A stretch of 63,789 bases of DNA, from the NCBI GenBank assembly GCA_001462225.1, contig LIUH01000187.1, positions 1 through 63,789 on the forward strand, in the 5' to 3' direction. The position numbers and the translations under genes are program-made. Below are positions 57,105 to 63,789 of this stretch, piece by piece. Numbering within the stretch: the stretch's first letter is position 1; each line of letters starts with the position of its first letter. Below the pieces are notes generated by a model that did no database searches, was not told where the DNA came from, and saw only the letters and a list, made by a program, of their open reading frames with translations. Source of the stretch: Fibrobacteria bacterium GUT31 (GTDB lineage: Bacteria > Fibrobacterota > Fibrobacteria > Fibrobacterales > Fibrobacteraceae).

Positions 57105-58321
57105 AGATAATGGCACCGGCAGGTTCTTATGAATCGCTTGCGGCGGCTGTAAACGCCGGAGCAAACTCGGTTTATTTCGGTGTTGAAAATTTAAATATGA
57201 GAGCCAGAAACTCCGTAAATTTCAGTTTGGAAGACCTGGAAAAAATAACCGCAATTTGCAGAGAAAAAAACGTAAAATCCTATTTAACGCTGAACTCCGT
57301 GATTTATGATGATGAAATGGAGAGAATGCGGCAAATAGTTGATGCCGCTGTGCAAAACAAAGTGAATGCAATAGTGGCCTCAGATATGGCCGCATTGAAC
57401 TACGCTCGCGAAAGAGGAGCTACGCTTCACGCCTCAACGCAGTTAAACATTTCCAATATAGAAGCGGTGAATTTTTTTTCAAAATTTTGCGATGTTATAA
57501 TCACCGCTAGGGAACTCACAATTCTTCAGGTAGCGGATATAATAAAGGAAATAGAGAAAAGGCAAATAAAAGGGCCTTCCGGCAATTTGGTGAAAATTGA
57601 AATTTTTTGCCACGGTGCTCTTTGCATGGCAATTTCGGGCAAATGCTATTTGAGCCTGCACCACTACAACCATTCCGCAAATAGAGGTGATTGCTTTCAA
57701 ATCTGCCGCCGCAGCTACCTGGCAAAGGATTTGGAAACGGACGAAGAACTCATTATAGATAACAAGTACATAATGTCCCCAAAGGATTTATGCACCATTG
57801 AATTTATAGACAAAATTATAGAAGCCGGGGTTTCGGTTCTCAAAATAGAAGGCAGGGCGCGTTCAGCGGAATATGTCAAAACCACAGTCGAGTGTTATAG
57901 GCAAGCCGCAGACGATTATTTTAACGGAACTTGGAGCGAGCAAAAAGCAAAAATTTTGAAGGAAAAACTGGCAACGGTTTTCAACAGGGGTTTTTGGGAT
58001 GGCTATTACCTGGGGCAGAGGCTTGGCGAATGGTCTGATGTTCACGGAACAAAAGCCGCCAGAACAAAGGTTTATCTGGGCAAGGTTACGAACTATTTTT
58101 CAAAAATAAAGGTTGCCGAGGTGATATTTGAAACAGGAGAAGAACTCTTTGTAGGTGAAGACGTGCTGATAATAGGACCTACCACCGGAGTAGTGGAACA
58201 AAAAACGGAAGAACTCAGAGAAAATAGAGGACGTGTTCCCAAAGTTCAAAAGACAAGTTTGTTTTCAATGCCGGTCAAGAGCTTAGTCAGAAGAGGCGAT
58301 AAAGTGTACAAACTCAACTAG
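57086..58321 (+). CDS. Peptidase U32-family protein (TrhP/RlhA-like)
   Basis: 411 aa. It begins IMAPAGSYESLAAAVNAGANSVYFG and has the U32 core FCHGALCMAISGKCYLSLHHYNHSANRGDCFQICRRSY with the iron-sulfur Cys residues, and EGRARSAEYVKTTVECYR. Several U32 members are now known to be prephenate-dependent tRNA/rRNA hydroxylation enzymes rather than proteases; which one this is cannot be told. It overlaps the PPTase gene by 19 nt and the bactofilin gene by 8 nt (convergent). Confidence 0.87.
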   Translation: MPQNQIEIMAPAGSYESLAAAVNAGANSVYFGVENLNMRARNSVNFSLEDLEKITAICREKNVKSYLTLNSVIYDDEMERMRQIVDAAVQNKVNAIVASDMAALNYARERGATLHASTQLNISNIEAVNFFSKFCDVIITARELTILQVADIIKEIEKRQIKGPSGNLVKIEIFCHGALCMAISGKCYLSLHHYNHSANRGDCFQICRRSYLAKDLETDEELIIDNKYIMSPKDLCTIEFIDKIIEAGVSVLKIEGRARSAEYVKTTVECYRQAADDYFNGTWSEQKAKILKEKLATVFNRGFWDGYYLGQRLGEWSDVHGTKAARTKVYLGKVTNYFSKIKVAEVIFETGEELFVGEDVLIIGPTTGVVEQKTEELRENRGRVPKVQKTSLFSMPVKSLVRRGDKVYKLN

Positions 58322-58658
58322 CTTCACTGATAGGCATGGCGCAATTTCCCTGAAATTCCGCATTTTCGTTTATCACAATTTGGCGGGTTTTTATGTCGCC
58401 TATAAAGCAAGAACGGCTTTCCAGTATCATTAAGCCGTCGCATTCTATGTTGCCGTGTATTCTGCCGGCAATGGTTGCGGAGCTAGCTTTTATTTCGCCC
58501 TTTATTTTGCCGGATTGCTCAACTATCAAGGCACCCTTTGTGTCTATTGTGCCTGTGACAAAGCCCGCAATGCGAATGTCGTTATCTAGCCTTATATCAC
58601 CCTCTATAACCGTAGAGGAACTCAAGTGAGTAAGCTCGCCACTAGATTTATTTGCCAT
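58314..58658 (-). CDS. Bactofilin
   Basis: 114 aa. Short beta-helix repeats are seen: STVIEGDIRLDNDIRIAGFVTGTIDTKGALIVEQSGKIKGEI, ATIAGRIHGNIECDGLMILESRS (split). Bactofilins polymerise into cytoskeletal filaments and help shape cells. RBS AGAGG at about 58667-58671 precedes ATG 58658; TATATT is near 58690. Confidence 0.9.
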   Translation of the reverse strand: MANKSSGELTHLSSSTVIEGDIRLDNDIRIAGFVTGTIDTKGALIVEQSGKIKGEIKASSATIAGRIHGNIECDGLMILESRSCFIGDIKTRQIVINENAEFQGNCAMPISEAS

Positions 58659-58700
58659 GTAAAACCTCTAAAAATTCAAAGTTGAAGGAAATATAGAAAA

Positions 58701-59087
58701 CTACGCTTTCGCTGAATAAAAATAAAATGCGCCGGGCGGAACACCGCCGTCAAAAGCCGCCGACAGCTTCTCTGCCATGGGCTTTGTTATAGCACGCCGG
58801 TTGTTCTCAATGGCGGAGATGTTCTGGACGGGAAGGTTCATGCGCTCCGCAAGCTCTGCCTGCGAAATATTGAACATATCCCGGCATATCCTCACCGTTT
58901 CGCCCGGCGTGGTCTGCTCGCTCACGCTTTTGTACCAGCCGCTCTCGAAAACATTGACGGAATCTTCGCCGCCGGCTTCCTTCTCTACAGAAACCGGGCC
59001 AAAGGTTTTGCGCAGAAAGCACAGGAGGACACCCGGTATTTCCGGTGCCCTGATTTCAATACGGGGCGTTTTCACGACTGCCAACAT
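58701..59087 (-). CDS. XRE-family antitoxin (HigA-like)
   Basis: 128 aa. The helix-turn-helix CRDMFNISQAELAERMNLPVQNISAIENNRRAIT (about residues 73-105) is of the XRE class. The N-terminal half is extended. It overlaps the upstream toxin-like gene by 32 nt, so the order is toxin then antitoxin as in HigBA. It likely binds the promoter at 59326. GC content of this gene is visibly higher than in the rest of the window. Confidence 0.75.
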   Translation of the reverse strand: MLAVVKTPRIEIRAPEIPGVLLCFLRKTFGPVSVEKEAGGEDSVNVFESGWYKSVSEQTTPGETVRICRDMFNISQAELAERMNLPVQNISAIENNRRAITKPMAEKLSAAFDGGVPPGAFYFYSAKA

Positions 59088-59319
59088 AATACACCTCTAT
59101 GGTTAAACCCTTCTGCGTCTCCTCCCAGCAAGCCACCCATTTGTAAGAAAGGTGGCAATGGTGCTTTGTCTCGCCGAGCTTTGAGTAGTTCTGCCATGCT
59201 GGCTGAACCGGCCCACTGGCTTCCAGAGCAAGCATCAGCAGCCTGAGTTTTTTCTGTTCAAGCACAGGCATTTTGGCTACGGACTTTAGCATCTTTTTAC
59301 GGATGTTGACGTTGAACAT
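59056..59319 (-). CDS. RelE/HigB-like toxin
   Basis: 87 aa, basic, with the fold pattern expected of RelE/HigB (RKKMLKSVAKMPVLEQKKLRLLMLALEASG, NYSKLGETKHHCHLSYKWVACWE). It would act as a ribosome-dependent mRNA interferase. The ATG is 6 nt from a TATATT box, so it is likely leaderless. Paired with the XRE gene at 58701. Confidence 0.7.
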   Translation of the reverse strand: MFNVNIRKKMLKSVAKMPVLEQKKLRLLMLALEASGPVQPAWQNYSKLGETKHHCHLSYKWVACWEETQKGLTIEVYYVGSRENAPY

Positions 59320-59325
59320 GATATA

Positions 59326-59354
59326 AATATAACTAATTTTTGGTTAAATGTCAA
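59326..59354 (-). promoter_or_regulatory. Promoter of the toxin-antitoxin pair
   Basis: TTGACA (59349-59354) and TATATT (59326-59331) on the minus strand with 17 nt between. The expected start is at or next to the toxin ATG at 59319. Confidence 0.8.
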
Positions 59355-59432
59355 GAAAAAAATGCGTTAAATGAAAATCTGTCCTTGACACAACGCACAA
59401 AGACGGGACTTATTGGAGTGCATTCCTGCAAA

Positions 59433-60221
59433 TTAATCGCTGTCCCGGACGCAACGAACTGAGGACAAGTACTCCTTATTGTAGTTGCCCCAGCGGGCAT
59501 CCTCGAAGTTGTAGCTCATGTACCTGCTTTGAGCGACGCCGCTGTACGTGTCCGTGGCACTCCACCAGTAGCCTGAGCCGCCGACATCGACGAAGGAGCC
59601 ATTGGAGTAGGCGCGGCCACCCGGAAGGGCGGAAAAGCCGTATGTATCCTCGCCATTGCCGCCATCTTTCCAGCCGCTCGTTGCTTTTAGCATCTTTCCC
59701 TCAGCACTAACACCGCCGATATAATCCGTCATCACTTCCCACTCTGCTCGGCTTGGCAAATGCCAGCCATCAGGACAAACTCCCTGAATTCCGCTAGGAA
59801 CAGCGGTTGAACTCGCTGAATTGTTCATTGCCGTCGCCCAATCGTAAAGCCTGCCGTAAGTGTCGCAATTAGCATTGTCATTATCGTCCCAATTGGTTGA
59901 ACCGCTTGTCGGATAACAACGACTGGCACCACCGGGGGTTCTGTAATTCAAATTCTCCGCCATCCAGGTTTGGGTGCCTATAACCACGCTCTTGTAAGTT
60001 TTACCGTCACGGTTGTCAATAAAGTTAATATACGGTATATTTGGGTTAAAGTGGTTATCGCCACCGCCGCTGGACGAAGACCCGCCGCCAACGCTCGGCA
60101 AATAGCAATCCTGTGAAGGGATGCCGTTTCTGCGGTCGCATGGGTTGTCAAGCTCGACCGACGTGCAGGAAAGCAGCGCAACGGCAAACAACAAGGCGAG
60201 CAATCGTTTTCTCAAAACCAT
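59433..60221 (-). CDS. FISUMP lipoprotein 1 of the tandem array
   Basis: 262 aa. N-terminus MVLRKRLLALLFAVALLSCTS with lipobox, then LDNPCDRRNGIPSQDCYLPSVG, a short Gly/Ser linker (GGGSSSSGGG), and the FISUMP domain (VVIGTQTWMAENLNYRT, NCDTYGRLYDWATAMN, CPDGWHLPSRAEWE, YGFSALPGG, YWWSATDTYSG, SSVRCVRD). The mature protein should be on the outer membrane. It is one of four tandem paralogues; the first ~45 residues are nearly the same in all. Function unknown. Confidence 0.88.
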   Translation of the reverse strand: MVLRKRLLALLFAVALLSCTSVELDNPCDRRNGIPSQDCYLPSVGGGSSSSGGGDNHFNPNIPYINFIDNRDGKTYKSVVIGTQTWMAENLNYRTPGGASRCYPTSGSTNWDDNDNANCDTYGRLYDWATAMNNSASSTAVPSGIQGVCPDGWHLPSRAEWEVMTDYIGGVSAEGKMLKATSGWKDGGNGEDTYGFSALPGGRAYSNGSFVDVGGSGYWWSATDTYSGVAQSRYMSYNFEDARWGNYNKEYLSSVRCVRDSD

Positions 60222-60281
60222 ATATGAACTCCTATTTAAATCAGTTGCACCGCTTGCTACGCTAGCGGCGGCACTCCGCGC

Positions 60282-61073
60282 TCAGTCCCGGAGGCAACGA
60301 ACAGAGAACAAGAAGGACTTACTGAGGCTGCCCTTGTACACATAGCTGTAGATGTAGCTCATGTACCGGTACCAAGCGTCGTTGCTATTGTACTCACTGG
60401 CACTCCACCAGTAGCCGACGTTGCCGACATAGTAGAAATAGCCATTCGAGTTGACGAAGCCACCCGGCAGAGCCGAAAAACCGTAATCGTCCGTACCATT
60501 GCCTGATACTCCCTGATAATCATTCCAATCGCTCGTTGCCTTCAATTTAGTTCCCGCATCATCGCAACTGCCTGTAGCGGAGCAGTCCGGATTGATGGAT
60601 TGCATCAAAGCACCCCACTCCGCATCGCTTGGCAAATGCCAGCCTTCGGGGCAAACGCCACGAATTCCGCTAGGAATGGCATCTGAACTTGCTGAATTGT
60701 TCATTGCCGTTGCCCAATCGTAAAGCCTGCCGTAAGTGTCGCAATTAGCATTGTCATTATCGCTAGAATTGGTATTACCGCTTGTCGGATAACAACGACT
60801 GGCACCACCGGGAATTCTGTAATTCAAATTCTCCGCCATCCAGGTTTGGGTGCCTATAACCACGCTCTTGTAAGTTTTACCGTCACGGTCGTCAATAAAG
60901 TTAATATACGGTATATTCGTGCTAGACGATGAGCCGCCGCCAACGCTCGGCAAATAGCAATCCGGTGAAGGGGTGCCGTTTCTGCGGTCGCACGGGTTGT
61001 CAAGCTCTAACGACGTGCAGGAATGCAGCACAACGGCAAACAACAAGGCGAATAACTGTTTTCTCAAAACCAT
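60282..61073 (-). CDS. FISUMP lipoprotein 2 of the tandem array
   Basis: 263 aa from ATG 61071-61073 with RBS GGGAG; reading to 61217 is not supported. Same signal (MVLRKQLFALLFAVVLHSCTS) and lipobox; very short linker (SVGGGSSSST) and FISUMP domain with an extra Cys-rich loop (NPDCSATGSCDDAGTK). It lies 61 nt before paralogue 1 in transcription order. Confidence 0.88.
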   Translation of the reverse strand: MVLRKQLFALLFAVVLHSCTSLELDNPCDRRNGTPSPDCYLPSVGGGSSSSTNIPYINFIDDRDGKTYKSVVIGTQTWMAENLNYRIPGGASRCYPTSGNTNSSDNDNANCDTYGRLYDWATAMNNSASSDAIPSGIRGVCPEGWHLPSDAEWGALMQSINPDCSATGSCDDAGTKLKATSDWNDYQGVSGNGTDDYGFSALPGGFVNSNGYFYYVGNVGYWWSASEYNSNDAWYRYMSYIYSYVYKGSLSKSFLFSVRCLRD

Positions 61074-61092
61074 ATATGAACTCCCATTTGAG

Positions 61093-62061
61093 TTAATCTT
61101 GGACGCAACGAACAGAGCACAGGCGATTCGTCTTTTCGATAGTGTTCCAGTAGGCCTCCCCGGTGTTGGAGCCCATGACCCTGATTTTGACGAGGTCACT
61201 GCTGTGTTCCTCTTCACTGGTAATATGCCAAAAGCCGTTGGTCTCGGCAGTTTCGAAGAGGCCCCCCATCACGAGATTATCGCCGTAACCACCCGGGAGG
61301 GCGGAAAAGCCGTATGTGTCCTCGCTACCGACATCATCTTTCCAGCCGCTCGCCGCTTTCAGCATCTTTCCCTCAACGCTAAAACCGCCGACATCAGAAG
61401 GCACCATCACTCTCCACTCCGCTTCGCTTGGCAAATGCCAACCTGCGGGGCAAACGCCGCGAACTCCGCTAGGAACATCGGTTGAGCTTGCTGAATTGTT
61501 CATTGCCGTTACCCAATTGTAAAGCCGACCGTATTTTGAGCAATTGGCTTCTACTTCTTCTTCGGATAATGTTTTTAAAACAGGATAACCGTCTTCATCA
61601 AAACCTAGTAAAACTATACCGCCTTCGCCGTAACATTTGCTGCCTTCCGCTTCGTAATTCAAATTCTCAGCCATCCAGGTTTGGGTGGTTGTGAACTGGC
61701 CAATAGTCACATACACATATTTTTTGCCGTCTCGCTCATCGCAAAACTGCTTTTTCATTTTGCCGTAATGTTCTCTTTCAGTCCCATTCACAAAACCCGC
61801 ACATAAGTCAACGCTGGACGAGGAACCGCCGCCTGCACTAGATGAAGAACTACCACCGCCGCTGGACGAGGAACCGCCGCCTGCACTAGATGAAGAACCA
61901 CCACCGCCGCTGGACGAAGAACCGCCGCTAACGCTCGGCAAATAGCAATCCGGTGAAGGGGTGCCGTTTCTGCGGTCGCATGGGTTGTCAAGCTCTAACG
62001 ACGTGCAGGAAAGCAACGCAACGGCAAACAACAAGGCGAATAACTGTTTTCTCAAAACCAT
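61093..62061 (-). CDS. FISUMP lipoprotein 3 of the tandem array
   Basis: 322 aa from ATG 62059-62061. Same N-terminus and lipobox. The linker is the longest: about seven Gly/Ser blocks of GGGSSSSAGG type (about residues 46-80). The FISUMP domain follows, preceded by a distinct DLCAGFVNGTEREHYGKMKKQFCDERDGKKYVY module also found in paralogue 4. The end has SVRCVQD. Linker length differs among copies, as expected for slippage or recombination in Ser codon runs. Confidence 0.88.
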   Translation of the reverse strand: MVLRKQLFALLFAVALLSCTSLELDNPCDRRNGTPSPDCYLPSVSGGSSSSGGGGSSSSAGGGSSSSGGGSSSSSAGGGSSSSVDLCAGFVNGTEREHYGKMKKQFCDERDGKKYVYVTIGQFTTTQTWMAENLNYEAEGSKCYGEGGIVLLGFDEDGYPVLKTLSEEEVEANCSKYGRLYNWVTAMNNSASSTDVPSGVRGVCPAGWHLPSEAEWRVMVPSDVGGFSVEGKMLKAASGWKDDVGSEDTYGFSALPGGYGDNLVMGGLFETAETNGFWHITSEEEHSSDLVKIRVMGSNTGEAYWNTIEKTNRLCSVRCVQD

Positions 62062-62071
62062 ATATGAACTC

Positions 62072-62947
62072 CTAGTCTTGAACGCAACGCACAGAAAACA
62101 AGCTACCATCGTGAGGCATGTTTCTGCCAGGCAGGAGGGTGCCGCTCTTTTCCACATTGTCGATGTAGTTCATGCTTATCATGTAGGCGGCGTTCTCATC
62201 GTACTGCGAGAAAAACGTCGTGGAAGTCCACCAATAGCCGTGGGTTATGTAATTGGCACAATCGCCCGTCCCGCTGCTGCAATGGCCGCCTGGCAGAGCC
62301 GAAAAGCCGTACGTGTCTTGGCCAGTATTGTGATACCAGCCTGTTGCTGACTTCAACGCTGCGCCATCAGCTTTTTCTAATAACGCACCCCACTCCATTT
62401 CACTTGGCAAATGCCAGCCTGCGGGGCAAATGCCACGAACTCCGCTAGGAACTGCGTTTGAACTTTCTGCTCCAAGAGCCGTGTTCCCAATGTAAAGCCT
62501 GCCGTAGGTGGCGCAGTTTGTAGCGATGCTGTCTGCTGAAACTCCAGCAACGCCTTCTGCGTAGCACTTACTGCCTGGGGTATTGTAATTCAAATTCTCC
62601 GCCATCCAAGTTTGCTCGCCAATATTCACATACACATATTTTTTGCCGTCTCTTTGGTCGCAGAATTGAGGTTTATCCATTCCGTAATGGTCTTCTCTTA
62701 TAGTCCCATTTACAAAACCTGTGCATAAATCGCTGGGCTCTTCGCTGGACGAAGAACTACTGCCAACGCTGGACGAGGAACTACCGCCAACGCTGGACGA
62801 AGAGCCGCCGCCAACGCTCTGCAAATAGCACTCCTGCGAAGGGGTGCTGTTGTTTCTGCGGTCGCACGGGTTGTCAAGCTCGACCGACGTGCAGGAATGC
62901 AGCGCAACGGCAAACAACAAGGCGAATAACTGTTTTCTCAAAACCAT
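62072..62947 (-). CDS. FISUMP lipoprotein 4 of the tandem array
   Basis: 291 aa. N-terminus MVLRKQLFALLFAVALHSCTS, linker with several VGGSSSSS-type blocks, then DLCTGFVNGTIREDHYGMDKPQFCDQRDGKKYVYVNIGEQTWMAENLNYN (split). FISUMP marks are complete (CPAGWHLPSEMEWG, YGFSALPGG, YWWTSTTFF). The ATG overlaps the stop of the 63720 gene by 10 nt. Confidence 0.88.
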   Translation of the reverse strand: MVLRKQLFALLFAVALHSCTSVELDNPCDRRNNSTPSQECYLQSVGGGSSSSVGGSSSSSVGSSSSSSEEPSDLCTGFVNGTIREDHYGMDKPQFCDQRDGKKYVYVNIGEQTWMAENLNYNTPGSKCYAEGVAGVSADSIATNCATYGRLYIGNTALGAESSNAVPSGVRGICPAGWHLPSEMEWGALLEKADGAALKSATGWYHNTGQDTYGFSALPGGHCSSGTGDCANYITHGYWWTSTTFFSQYDENAAYMISMNYIDNVEKSGTLLPGRNMPHDGSLFSVRCVQD

Positions 62948-63720
62948 ATATGAACACCTATTCCTGCGGCGAGCAACGCCCCGCCCGCTATGTAAAATAT
63001 GTTGCGCCTTGTCGCGGTGCTTTCAACCTTCTCGCCCGCGCCTTCCAATGCGTCCGGGTCTTTCAAATCCGAATATTTTTTATGAAGCTTGTCAGCCTCG
63101 CTGTTCTGCCACAAGCCAATGCCGATAGCTGCCGCTCCCAGAACGTCAAGACCTATGGCAACCCATATCGCACTGTTGCCGCTCTTCTCCGCGCCGGAAA
63201 TCTGAGGGTCTATATTTTTCTTTGGGGTGTAGCCGGGGCCTTTTTCTATCTTGGCAAACAATGCCGGCGCCTCCTGCCTGATTGTTCCGAGCAAGCCCAT
63301 TATATTTTCACTTTCAGTGACAAAGCTGCCGAGCATATTGCCGCTTGTGGATTCGTAAAGCTCAACGGTAAGCGTAAGCATCTTTCCGAACTTTCCAATG
63401 CCGCTCTGCGTGACATACTCCGCGCCAATCGCCCTGCCTATATCAACAGCGCAGCCTTCGGCGAGGCATCTCGCGTCTTCTTCGTCGGGCGGCAGAAGCT
63501 GGATTATGTTGTCTCGGGTTAGAATGGTGTAACCATCAGGCAGAGATGCCCTCGCCCTTGTCCGAAGCTCGTCCGTCAAGTGGCGGAACTCCGAAATCTC
63601 CATTTCTATATCGTCCCGGCTGGGAGTCACCTCCAAGACAGCCAGGATTTTGGCAGCGTTTGCCGTCATGGCAAAGAAAAGCAGGGCGTGAATTATTGTG
63701 GTGACAGCGTTGGTTTTCAT
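62938..63720 (-). CDS. Exported envelope protein with C-terminal membrane segments
   Basis: 260 aa. RBS AAGGAG before ATG 63720. Signal peptide (TTIIHALLFFAMTANA), an alpha/beta domain (AKILAVLEVTPSRDDIEMEISEFRHLTDELRTRA, ARCLAEGCAVDIGRAIGAEYVTQSGIGKFG) similar to periplasmic domains fused to FISUMP or OMP proteins, and two hydrophobic segments near the C-terminus (ILDVLGAAAIGIGLW-like, FYIAGGALLAAGIGVHIWF). It is the first gene of the FISUMP array transcription unit. Confidence 0.65.
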   Translation of the reverse strand: MKTNAVTTIIHALLFFAMTANAAKILAVLEVTPSRDDIEMEISEFRHLTDELRTRARASLPDGYTILTRDNIIQLLPPDEEDARCLAEGCAVDIGRAIGAEYVTQSGIGKFGKMLTLTVELYESTSGNMLGSFVTESENIMGLLGTIRQEAPALFAKIEKGPGYTPKKNIDPQISGAEKSGNSAIWVAIGLDVLGAAAIGIGLWQNSEADKLHKKYSDLKDPDALEGAGEKVESTATRRNIFYIAGGALLAAGIGVHIWF

Positions 63721-63789
63721 CGCTTATACTCCTTGTTGAGGGTTGGGGCAGAAAGAATGGTTCAGAAAATAAATAAATGGCGTTTTTAG

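Larger units (their letters stand above)
59433..62947 (-). repeat. Tandem paralogue array of FISUMP lipoprotein genes
   Basis: Four head-to-tail genes share near-identical DNA over the signal peptide and the first ~30 codons, and over upstream TATATGAACTCC (plus-strand) RBS context. Their linkers vary in number of GGGSSSS units. Homologous recombination between copies is likely. Confidence 0.85.

Noticed and set aside
62950-63522. Plus-strand frame of 190 codons at the right end
   Set aside because: It opposes the exported protein gene (62938-63720), which has a signal peptide and RBS; no similarity to a known family.

Overview
The window looks like a chromosomal segment from a member of the Fibrobacterota, probably a flagellated, host-gut relative of Fibrobacter. 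The main evidence is six copies of the FISUMP (Fibrobacter succinogenes major paralogous) domain, with its GTQTWMAENLNY-type signature and GWHLP and YGFSALPGG blocks. Also consistent are Gram-negative envelope proteins, a pyruvate:ferredoxin oxidoreductase, low-to-moderate GC, and flagellar genes (fliF, fliN, flgD, fliK, a MotE-like protein) scattered over several operons. The exact lineage is inference.

Layout. 1-3074: serS start, an envelope lipoprotein, an OmpA-type protein and thrC. 3148-4905: small membrane proteins and an Lgt-like protein. 4937-7826: holB-recJ and a small Cys protein. 7813-14854 (minus): a CBS/DUF21 protein behind tRNA-Gln, an outer-membrane protein, and the operon hemW-DUF2225-prmA-M48 protease-DUF393. 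14899-18803: surE, trpD, an HhH protein and a TrkH-type K+ channel, converging on fliF-dapF-trkA (18804-21797). 21930-27375: a large secreted protein, a FapA-like protein, a tandem STAS protein and an envelope protein. 27356-33307: ispF, a DUF3990-type pair in one operon with an MBL hydrolase and secA, and a FISUMP protein. 33507-41228: nifJ, then fliN-LytS kinase-uvrA on the minus strand. 41420-52263: an endonuclease III-like gene and the most unusual region. 52224-56212: xerC-like, flgD, fliK and motE-like. 56529-58658: tRNA-Ala, a phosphopantetheinyl transferase, a U32 peptidase and bactofilin. 58701-63720: a HigBA-like pair and a tandem array of four FISUMP lipoproteins.

Most interesting system. 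A circularly permuted ATP-grasp gene (42225), an EAL phosphodiesterase gene (47069) and an operon alpha-E / transglutaminase / two M14-type deacylase-like proteins / outer-membrane protein (48420-52263) share one kind of control region. Each has the same TTGACA-N17-TATATT promoter followed by a related leader RNA of about 70-90 nt. Each leader can form a 9-bp stem that runs straight into a U-tract, and a competing upstream hairpin that uses part of the same strand. This looks like a three-gene-set regulon under an unrecognised RNA switch or attenuator, linking c-di-GMP turnover to a predicted peptide-ligase pathway.

Other themes. Many genes have a TAnATT -10 box only 6-11 nt before the start codon and no Shine-Dalgarno, suggesting abundant leaderless mRNAs. 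Both tRNA genes are followed after 2-3 nt by a start codon. Heptanucleotide tandem repeats occur in intergenic palindromes and also in frame inside surE, uvrA (twice) and an endonuclease III-like gene, where loss or gain of one unit would shift the frame.
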